Position numbers and translations under genes: made by a program. Below are positions 1 to 4,813 of a stretch of 5,394 nt of DNA, in pieces. Numbering within the stretch: the first letter of the stretch is position 1; each line of letters begins with the position of its first letter. The notes under the pieces were generated by a model. That model was not told the origin of the DNA. It ran no database searches and saw only the letters and a program-made list of their open reading frames with translations. Source of the DNA: CAZVCG01 sp964649675 (GTDB lineage Bacteria > Pseudomonadota > Alphaproteobacteria > UBA9219); contig CAZYPX010000116.1 of NCBI GenBank assembly GCA_964649675.1, positions 1-5,394 of the forward strand, in the 5' to 3' direction.

Positions 1-384
1 TTTGGGGTTGGCGAACGCGGCGACATTTGGCGGGAGTTTGAGGGACTCCATGAGTGGGATGACGTACACGCGGCCTTTTTCCAAGAGCGCGCCTGTGCCG
101 TTGTTCAACGGGATTTTGTAATCCTCGACATGCGGGTCGAGGCGTTTCATTTTTTCGAGCACCGACACGCCGCGTCCCGGCAGGAAACTCGTCGTCACGG
201 GGTAAGCAACATCGCCAAGGCGAAGATCGAGGCTTGCGGGTTGGATTTGGTCGTCCATGATCGCAGGCTTGCCCATAATCTCGCCCGTCTGCACCATGGC
301 GCGGATCGACTGGCACGGGAAAATGCCCACGCCGTCCGGTGACGGTTGTTCCGCAGATAAGGATGATGCCGCGACTCCGCCCAT
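1..384 (-). CDS. dcd: 2'-deoxycytidine 5'-triphosphate deaminase, long alphaproteobacterial form (5' part only)
   Basis: dCTP deaminase converts dCTP to dUTP in the cytoplasm and so feeds dTTP synthesis; the fold is shared with trimeric dUTPases. Only the first 128 residues are present, and the frame is open to the window edge. Reading the minus strand I see GVGIFPCQSIRAMV (19-31), then DDQIQPASLDLRLGDVAYPV (about 43-62), the conserved early strand block, then SFLPGRG (66-72) and LMESLKLPPNVAAFANPK at the cut end. The QIQPASLDLRLG block and the SFLPGRG / LPPNVAAFANPK spacing match my memory of the roughly 360-residue two-domain alphaproteobacterial Dcd rather than the 190-residue E. coli enzyme. 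The catalytic segment lies beyond the window. The ATG at 384 is chosen because GGAG lies six bases upstream (390-393 in plus coordinates) and an in-frame TAA lies a few codons further up. The first 18 residues (Ser/Ala/Pro-rich) look like a poorly conserved leader. The family call is secure; the long-form call rests on recalled similarity. Confidence 0.9.
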   Translation of the reverse strand, partial: MGGVAASSLSAEQPSPDGVGIFPCQSIRAMVQTGEIMGKPAIMDDQIQPASLDLRLGDVAYPVTTSFLPGRGVSVLEKMKRLDPHVEDYKIPLNNGTGALLEKGRVYVIPLMESLKLPPNVAAFANPK

Positions 385-411
385 AAAGCGCTCCAAAGGG
401 ATACCGGCGTT

Positions 412-439
412 AATTTAGCGGAGTGGCGGAAGGGATCAA
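412..439 (-). promoter_or_regulatory. Candidate sigma70-type promoter for dcd
   Basis: On the minus strand, TTGATC (434-439) is followed after 16 bases by TAAATT (412-417), each four of six to consensus, placing transcription start about 20-25 bases before the dcd ATG at 384. The location between the palindromic repeat and dcd fits, but hexamers this weak can arise by chance. Confidence 0.3.
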
Positions 440-455
440 GGTTAACGTGAATAGG

Positions 456-577
456 CCCTCTCCCCTTGAGGGAGAGGAAGCGAAAACTTAGGTTTGCGCA
501 AGCAAGCCTTAGTTTTCGCAGGTGAGGGGTCGCCTTTTATATACCCCTCCCCTAACCCTTCCCTCAAGGGGAGGGGG
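456..577. repeat. Composite palindromic intergenic repeat (REP/MITE-like)
   Basis: The outer arms 456-473 and 560-577 are inverted copies matching at 17 of 18 bases, with a C/T-rich strand and a G/A-rich strand. Within them lies a long hairpin (480-519). Several alternative pairings exist: 457-464 with 470-477 (8 of 8), 524-530 with 543-549 (7 of 7), and 544-552 with 568-576 (9 of 9). The element fills most of the non-coding gap between the 3' end of the small membrane-protein gene and dcd. CCCTCTCCCC...GGGGAGGGG palindromes of this style are common dispersed repeats in proteobacterial intergenic DNA. No target-site duplication or coding capacity is evident. The symmetry is seen directly; dispersed-repeat identity is inferred. 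Confidence 0.75.
480..519. repeat. Long hairpin with GCAA tetraloop inside the composite repeat
   Basis: Arms 480-497 and 502-519 pair over 18 positions, with 16 Watson-Crick pairs, one G-T pair (493/506) and one mismatch (489/510). They enclose the loop GCAA (498-501), a GNRA tetraloop if transcribed from the plus strand and TTGC from the minus strand. No T-run follows either arm directly, so it does not look like a standard intrinsic terminator. It could still protect or end the transcript coming from 631. Confidence 0.7.
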
Positions 578-630
578 ACTTACAGTGCCAATTGTTGAAA
601 TTGTACTGAACGCCTAACGCGTCTTGTCGC

Positions 631-858
631 CTATCGCGGCGGCAGGCGATCTTCAAGATTTTTCAAACAAGAAGAAACAACAAGGGCTACGACACCGATA
701 AGCGCAATGGCTTCGTTGGCCAAACCTACTCCGGGATCATATGGGCCGGAATTAGCCGAAAATCTTTTGTAGTAATCAATGGCTGCATTTACCGCCGCTA
801 AAGCAATAGACATATAGCCAAGAAGCTTGACTGCACGATGATCTAACTTGATGCGCAA
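631..858 (-). CDS. Hypothetical small membrane protein, two predicted helices
   Basis: I do not recognise this 75-residue protein. It has two hydrophobic stretches, about residues 11-28 (LLGYMSIALAAVNAAID) and 44-64 (VGLANEAIALIGVVALVVSS). A short polar loop with SGPYDPG separates them, and the tail is charged (KNLEDRLPPR). This suggests a small inner-membrane hairpin protein. The longest frame starts with TTG at 858, only nine bases after the TAA of the upstream YbjN gene, which suggests translational coupling. No clear Shine-Dalgarno is visible. The alternative ATG at 813 would remove most of the first helix and also lacks a good ribosome binding site, so TTG is preferred. Co-directional tight spacing and plausible membrane topology favour a real gene, but no family supports it. 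Confidence 0.55.
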   Translation of the reverse strand: MRIKLDHRAVKLLGYMSIALAAVNAAIDYYKRFSANSGPYDPGVGLANEAIALIGVVALVVSSCLKNLEDRLPPR

Positions 859-867
859 GGGATTGCT

Positions 868-1371
868 TTACGCTTGCCCAGCCGTGTCGATCATGGCGGC
901 GGCCATGGCTTCGTTTGGCTTTTTGCCGCCCCACATGACGAACTGGAACGCGGGATAAAAGCGTTCGCATTCCGTCAGCGCGATTTCAACGAGGTCTTCG
1001 AGTGTTTCGACGCAAGGGGCGCGATCGTTTCGCGTTAAAACGGTGTAACGGAACAGCGGCGTGCATTGCTGGGGCTCAAGGTCGAAATGGCCAAGCCACA
1101 TGCGGTTGTTGAGCATGACGAGCAAATCGTTCACGTCGCTGCGTTTGCCTTCCGGCACACGCATGTCGAACTGACATGAAAATTGCAACGCGCCGATTTC
1201 GCGTTGCCATACAAAAAACAGGCGATAGTGGCACCAACGGCCCGCAAGCTCGACGATCAATTCGTCTTCATTTGCGCGGTCGAATAACCATTCATTCGCG
1301 ACAACTATCTCTTCAAGAATATCCAGAGGATTGTGGACAACACCGGACTCTTGAACGGCAACAAACGACAT
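868..1371 (-). CDS. YbjN domain-containing protein
   Basis: This 167-residue protein fits the YbjN family (PF10722), which has a fold resembling type III secretion chaperones. E. coli YbjN has been linked to stress tolerance and motility, but no biochemical activity is established. The alphaproteobacterial version is recognised by NPLDILEEIVVANEWLFDR near the N-terminus, ELAGRWCHYRLFFVW (about 42-56), GALQFSCQFDMRVPEGKR (about 60-77), NNRMWLGHFDLE (about 88-99) and the highly typical ALTECERFYPAFQFVMWGGK (about 131-150). Length is normal for the family, and no signal peptide or membrane segment is seen, so it is probably cytoplasmic. The ATG at 1371 has a GGGGAG Shine-Dalgarno eight bases upstream (1380-1385 in plus coordinates). 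It lies downstream of ubiK and directly upstream of the small membrane protein. Its upstream region is loaded with GANTC sites. The family call is secure; the role in the cell is unknown. Confidence 0.9.
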   Translation of the reverse strand: MSFVAVQESGVVHNPLDILEEIVVANEWLFDRANEDELIVELAGRWCHYRLFFVWQREIGALQFSCQFDMRVPEGKRSDVNDLLVMLNNRMWLGHFDLEPQQCTPLFRYTVLTRNDRAPCVETLEDLVEIALTECERFYPAFQFVMWGGKKPNEAMAAAMIDTAGQA

Positions 1372-1417
1372 AAGTTGGTCTCCCCGGGAACAACGCTAAT
1401 ACAGGTATCAAATACGC

Positions 1418-1571
1418 GAGTCGCGCCGCAATAGTCTCGTTTGAGTCTTTTTCATACGCCGCCGCGCCGTGTGTTTTGAGTCACAGTAGGGTATGGGGGC
1501 GCGAATCTTTTCGTTATCGTTCTAACCGATTCAAATGATTCAATATTTGAATCTTTATAGGAGCTTGAATC
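1418..1571. promoter_or_regulatory. Cluster of eight GANTC sites (CcrM-type methylation targets) in the ubiK-ybjN gap
   Basis: Eight GANTC sites start at 1418, 1443, 1478, 1503, 1528, 1537, 1549 and 1567, in 154 bases. GANTC is the target of CcrM, the cell-cycle DNA methylase of many Alphaproteobacteria, and its methylation state modulates GcrA-dependent promoters in Caulobacter. The stretch is the upstream region of the YbjN gene on the minus strand and the 3' flank of ubiK. The sites are seen directly; methylation and a regulatory role are inferred. I find no convincing -35/-10 pair or terminator in this gap. Confidence 0.5.
1528..1553. repeat. Perfect 9-bp inverted repeat with internal direct repeat
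   Basis: GATTCAAAT (1528-1536) and ATTTGAATC (1545-1553) form a perfect inverted repeat around the 8-base spacer GATTCAAT, which itself repeats the left arm's first seven bases. A further TTGAATC occurs at 1565-1571. The arrangement resembles a palindromic operator more than a terminator, because the stem is AT-rich and no T-run follows on the minus strand. Each arm carries a GANTC site. Confidence 0.5.
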
Positions 1572-1576
1572 GCGGA

Positions 1577-1900
1577 TTATTTCTGTTTGCGGCGGTTACC
1601 ATGTTTAACGGAACGTAAAGAACGCTTTTTCGTTGTAACTTTTTGGGAACTTCTTGGGTGATTCATCCGCTTTTCGAGCGATTCAAGCCGTTCCATGATT
1701 TCTTCCTGGGCGAGTCGCGTTTTGCTTAATACAGCATGTAGTGCGTCAAACTCCTCACGAGTCACTAGGTTTAGTCTATTGGATATATCTTGCAGTGCGG
1801 CATGAACGTGAGCGTCGATTCTAGGGCGCGCTCGCATGAGTCCTTCGAGGGCTTTTTCGGCCATATGAAGGAATTCTTCGATCGTTTTATCCTTACGCAT
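1577..1900 (-). CDS. ubiK: UbiK-family ubiquinone biosynthesis accessory factor (BMFP domain)
   Basis: This 107-residue protein matches the BMFP/YqiC family (PF04380). In E. coli, UbiK assists aerobic ubiquinone synthesis as part of the Ubi metabolon, and related proteins form coiled-coil trimers and can bind or fuse membranes. The N-terminal half (about 5-42) is amphipathic helix. The C-terminal half carries the signature LVTREEFDALHAVLSKTR (45-62), followed by a heptad-like run to LESLEKRM (72-79). After about residue 82 comes a very basic tail (roughly ten Lys/Arg in 24 residues) that goes beyond the usual end of the family. The ATG at 1900 has no strong Shine-Dalgarno. It is divergent from lgt, an arrangement I recall as common in Alphaproteobacteria. 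Six GANTC sites fall inside the gene. The family call is good; the ubiquinone role here is transferred from E. coli. Confidence 0.8.
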   Translation of the reverse strand: MRKDKTIEEFLHMAEKALEGLMRARPRIDAHVHAALQDISNRLNLVTREEFDALHAVLSKTRLAQEEIMERLESLEKRMNHPRSSQKVTTKKRSLRSVKHGNRRKQK

Positions 1901-2021
1901 TTTGATCTGCCGTATGTACCGTGATGGATATGCCGTTCAAACGTTCGGGCTTGGGTTTTTATCCCCTTGCTTTTCTCCCGCTTTCGGCAAATGAAAAGGG
2001 ATTACCGCTTTCGCGGGCAAG

Positions 2022-2049
2022 TTACAATTGGTAAGCTATTAACTATGCA
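2022..2049 (+). promoter_or_regulatory. Weak candidate promoter for the lgt operon
   Basis: TTACAA (2022-2027) and TATGCA (2044-2049) lie 16 bases apart in the divergent ubiK-lgt gap, about 40 bases before the lgt start. The gap also has a 9-base direct repeat CCGCTTTCG (1979-1987 and 2005-2013), the second copy forming a 4-bp CCGC/GCGG hairpin. The operon promoter must be near here, but these hexamers are only partial matches. Confidence 0.25.
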
Positions 2050-2090
2050 AATGCGAACCTTTATCCTTAATTTTTAATACCGGAAGCTTG

Positions 2091-2885
2091 ATGCTCGCGA
2101 TTCCCTTTCCCCCTGTTGATCCCGTTTTTGTCACGATCGGGCCTGTTGTTATCCGTTGGTACGCGCTTGCCTACCTTGCCGGTTTCATTTTCGGGTGGCG
2201 TTTGTGTATGCGTTTGGCGGCGCAAAATCCCGTAGGTCCTAAGCCTTCCGCTTTCGACGATTTCATGGCGTGGGCCGTCATCGGGACGGTTTTGGGCGGA
2301 CGCATAGGTTATGTCCTTTTCTACCAGTTCGATTACTTCCTCAAAGAGCCGATGGAGATATTTTACGTCTGGCATGGCGGCATGTCTTTTCATGGCGGTA
2401 TGATGGGCGTGATTTTTGCGGCCATTATCTTTACGCGCATGCGAAAAATTCCGTTTTTCGCCTTCAGCGATATCTTGGCCGTCGTGACCCCGATAGGATT
2501 GGGGCTTGGCAGGATCGCCAACTTTGTCAACGGAGAGCTATATGGCCGCGTGACCGATGTGCCTTGGGGGTTTGTTTTCCCGCGCGGCGGAGACTTGCCG
2601 CGTCATCCAAGCCAGCTTTATGAAGCGGGGCTGGAGGGCTTTGTGTTGTTCGTGACGCTTTATGTGTTGGCGCAAATTCCCGCGATACGTAGGCGCCACG
2701 GGTTCCTGTCGGGGTTGTTTTTGCTTGATTACGGCATATTTCGCTTTTTCGTGGAATTTTTCCGCGAGCCGGATGAACAACTTGGCTTTCTTTTCGGTCC
2801 GGTGACGATGGGACAGCTTTTGAGCGTGCCGATGATGGCCGTCGGCACCGTCTTTATTGTTCAAGCCCTGAGGCGTAAAGCATGA
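2091..2885 (+). CDS. lgt: Phosphatidylglycerol--prolipoprotein diacylglyceryl transferase
   Basis: Lgt moves the diacylglyceryl group of phosphatidylglycerol to the lipobox cysteine of prolipoproteins, the first step of lipoprotein maturation at the inner membrane. This 264-residue protein is full length and rich in membrane helices (for example about 15-38, 60-80, 100-115, 124-140, 181-196 and 239-258). Key motifs are present: GGMSFHGGM with the essential His at 101, the family signature GRIANFVNGELYG (140-152) with Arg141, Asn144 and Glu149, HPSQLYEA (172-179), and FFREPDEQLG with the conserved Arg at 225. I chose ATG 2091 over the in-frame TTG at 2088 because GGAAG (2082-2086) is four bases from the ATG but only one base from the TTG. 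The TGA overlaps the next gene's ATG in ATGA, so translation is probably coupled. Nothing essential is missing. Confidence 0.97.
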   Translation: MLAIPFPPVDPVFVTIGPVVIRWYALAYLAGFIFGWRLCMRLAAQNPVGPKPSAFDDFMAWAVIGTVLGGRIGYVLFYQFDYFLKEPMEIFYVWHGGMSFHGGMMGVIFAAIIFTRMRKIPFFAFSDILAVVTPIGLGLGRIANFVNGELYGRVTDVPWGFVFPRGGDLPRHPSQLYEAGLEGFVLFVTLYVLAQIPAIRRRHGFLSGLFLLDYGIFRFFVEFFREPDEQLGFLFGPVTMGQLLSVPMMAVGTVFIVQALRRKA

Positions 2886-3958
2886 CACCACTTTTCTCCA
2901 TTATCCATGACATCATCAGCAGCGAAGGGCCCATTACGCTCGAGCGATATATGGAGATCGTCCTGCACCATCCCGATTACGGTTATTACCGGCATGACGA
3001 TCCGCTGGGCGCGCACGGCGATTTCGTCACCGCCCCTGAAGTCACGCAGATGTTTGGCGAAATGGTGGGCGTATGGTGCGTCGAGGTTTGGAAACAGATG
3101 GGCGAGCCGAATCCGTTCGCGCTGCTGGAGCTGGGACCGGGCCGCGGCACGCTGCTTATGGATATTTTGCGGGCGACATCAAAAATAACGGGATTTCAAA
3201 AGGCCTTTCGTTTGCACCTTTTCGAATCCAACGCGACTCTCAGGAAAATCCAGAAAGAGAAACTGGGAGATTACGCGCCCGTGTTTGTCGAAAACATCGA
3301 GCGCTTGCCGTGGATGCCTACGATCGTTTTGGCGAACGAATTCTTTGATACAATTCCTATGCGGCAGTTTTTCAAAACGGAAAAAGGCTGGCGCGAACGT
3401 CTGGTGGATTGTCAGGCGGGAAGGCTTTTGTTCATCGAGGGCGAGCCACAGCTAACTCCGTTAGGCGTTGCGGCCAATGTGGCTGGCGATACTAGGATCG
3501 GCTGGACGTATGAGGTGTCGCCTTCGTCGTTGGCCATCGTTCAGCAGGTTTCCGGACACGTCGTGCGGCATGGCGGCGCTGGACTGATCGTCGATTATGG
3601 ATACAGCGCGCCCATGGGCGCCGATACGTTGGAAGCGTGGCACAAACACAAGTTTATTGATCCGTTAGAGTTCTCTGGCGAGGCGGACGTGACTGCGGAT
3701 GTGGATTTTTCGGCCTTGAAGACGATAGCCTTGCATACGGGCGCCAGAGTCGTCGGGCCGATAGGGCAGGGCGAGTTTTTGAAGAATCTGGGCATAGAGG
3801 TGCGCGCGGCGCAGCTTGTGCGGAGCGCTTCCGAAGACACGGCGGCCGTCGTCAAGGCGGACTTGAATCGTCTTATCGATCCTGCTCACATGGGCGTATC
3901 GTTCAAGGCGATGTCGATCCTCGCGCCTTCGCTTAAGGATGCGCCGGGGTTTACATGA
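2882..3958 (+). CDS. Class I SAM-dependent methyltransferase, MidA/NDUFAF7 family
   Basis: This 358-residue protein belongs to the DUF185/MidA family (PF02636). The mitochondrial member NDUFAF7 dimethylates an arginine of the complex I subunit NDUFS2 during assembly. A similar role on NuoD in bacteria is plausible but inferred. Typical motifs in order are GPITLERYMEIVLHHPDYGYY (16-36), GDFVTAPEVTQMFGE (46-60), the SAM-binding glycine loop LLELGPGRGT (81-90), ANEFFDTIPMRQFF (151-164), which is the family's hallmark post-binding segment, GGAGLIVDYGY near the middle, and GEFLKNLGIE towards the C-terminus. Length is normal for the family and there is no membrane segment, so it is cytoplasmic. The start overlaps the lgt stop and the stop overlaps the pgeF start, both as ATGA, so it is the middle gene of a coupled operon. 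The family is certain; the substrate is not. Confidence 0.93.
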   Translation: MTPLFSIIHDIISSEGPITLERYMEIVLHHPDYGYYRHDDPLGAHGDFVTAPEVTQMFGEMVGVWCVEVWKQMGEPNPFALLELGPGRGTLLMDILRATSKITGFQKAFRLHLFESNATLRKIQKEKLGDYAPVFVENIERLPWMPTIVLANEFFDTIPMRQFFKTEKGWRERLVDCQAGRLLFIEGEPQLTPLGVAANVAGDTRIGWTYEVSPSSLAIVQQVSGHVVRHGGAGLIVDYGYSAPMGADTLEAWHKHKFIDPLEFSGEADVTADVDFSALKTIALHTGARVVGPIGQGEFLKNLGIEVRAAQLVRSASEDTAAVVKADLNRLIDPAHMGVSFKAMSILAPSLKDAPGFT

Positions 3959-4773
3959 TGGAATTTCTTAAAGCCGGTAATCTGAAGGATTTGTACGGCA
4001 TCCGGCATGGTTATTTTACGCGTGAAGGCGACGCTGGGCCGAAGGCGTTCGAGGAGTATGTGCGTCTTGCCGCCATGCAGATGGGAACGAAGCCCACGCA
4101 TATGATGTTTTGCCGTCAGGTCCATTCGCCGGATTGCGTCAAGGTTATCGAGCCATGGGAGGGGGCACCGCCTGAAGCCGATGCAATGGCAACGCGGGAA
4201 AAGGGGTTGGCTCTTTGTATTAAAACGGCGGATTGCGTTCCTGTTTTATTTGCCGATGCCAAGACTGGGGTGATCGGCGCGGCGCACGCCGGATGGCGCG
4301 GTGCGATTGGAGGCGTGATCGAGGGCACTGTGAAGATGATGGAAGGGCTGGGCGCGATGCGTTCGGACATATGCGCGGCGATTGGTCCGTGCATCTGGCA
4401 GAGCTCCTATGAAGTGGGGCCGGAGTTTCCCGCGCCGTTTCTGGCCGAAAACCCCGAGAACGAAAAGTTGTTTCGGCCATCGGTTAATCCTGACCATTAC
4501 ATGTTCGATTTGGCGGGGTATGTGCATAACAAATTGTTGTCGTTGGGTTTGCGCGACGTCGATCCATCGCCAGCCGACACGTACGCGGACCAAGCCCGCT
4601 TTTTCAGCTATCGCCGCGATTGCCAGCGCGGGGTCAAGGGGGCGGGTCGGCTGATTTCAGCGATTATGCTCATACCGCCAAACCGCGATAAAGTAGGCAT
4701 TAGCACTGAAGAAATTGATGCAATAGCGGATGAAGATTACTGGAAATACGAGAGAGTTCTTGGAGATCTATGA
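3955..4773 (+). CDS. pgeF: Peptidoglycan editing factor / polyphenol oxidase family (YfiH, LACC1-like)
   Basis: PgeF (PF02578) was shown in E. coli to remove misincorporated amino acids from UDP-MurNAc precursors. Relatives have purine nucleoside phosphorylase/adenosine deaminase or laccase-like activity. This 272-residue protein is full length. Metal-site residues are in their expected places: QVHS with His57, KTADCVPVLF with Cys94 and AAHAGWRG with His111. AAIGPCIWQSSYEVGPEF (about 141-158) and the C-terminal FFSYRRD follow as usual. The annotated ATG at 3955 overlaps the upstream TGA; the adjacent ATG at 3958 is equally possible, since the gene opens ATGATG. GGGG about eight bases upstream may serve as a Shine-Dalgarno. 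It is the last gene of the lgt operon proper. The family is certain; which activity dominates here cannot be read from sequence. Confidence 0.94.
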   Translation: MMEFLKAGNLKDLYGIRHGYFTREGDAGPKAFEEYVRLAAMQMGTKPTHMMFCRQVHSPDCVKVIEPWEGAPPEADAMATREKGLALCIKTADCVPVLFADAKTGVIGAAHAGWRGAIGGVIEGTVKMMEGLGAMRSDICAAIGPCIWQSSYEVGPEFPAPFLAENPENEKLFRPSVNPDHYMFDLAGYVHNKLLSLGLRDVDPSPADTYADQARFFSYRRDCQRGVKGAGRLISAIMLIPPNRDKVGISTEEIDAIADEDYWKYERVLGDL

Positions 4774-4788
4774 GCAGGTTGTATCCCA

Positions 4789-4794
4789 TATAAT
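4789..4794 (+). promoter_or_regulatory. Perfect -10 hexamer upstream of leuC
   Basis: TATAAT occurs 19 bases before the leuC ATG, in the 40-base gap after pgeF. There is no well-spaced -35 hexamer; the nearest, TTGGAG at 4760-4765, is 23 bases away. There is also no TG extended -10. If used, the leader would be only about 12 bases long and would lack a Shine-Dalgarno. It could also be a chance AT-rich run, with leuC read through from the lgt operon. Confidence 0.3.
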
Positions 4795-4813
4795 GCTTTG
4801 ATAACCTTGGCCA

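Noticed and set aside
130..342. 70-residue plus-strand open frame
   Set aside because: It is antisense to dcd, whose conserved motifs run through the whole interval; the plus-strand product is Arg/His-rich and unrecognisable.
1913..1940. Possible minus-strand promoter for ubiK (TTGAAC at 1935-1940, TATGTA complement at 1913-1918)
   Set aside because: The -10 matches only three of six positions and would leave a leader of about five bases; too weak to list.
1970..1998. Possible hairpin CTTTTC/GAAAAG in the divergent ubiK-lgt gap
   Set aside because: A six-base AT-rich stem with a 17-base loop is expected by chance and lacks a following T-run.
2538..2891. 117-residue minus-strand open frame
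   Set aside because: It is antisense to the C-terminal part of lgt, including the conserved HPSQLYEA and FFREPDE segments; no ribosome binding site or family match.
4246..4593. 115-residue minus-strand open frame and its neighbours within 4116-4593
   Set aside because: All are antisense to the most conserved part of pgeF (Cys94/His111 metal site); basic, unrecognisable products typical of GC-biased shadows.
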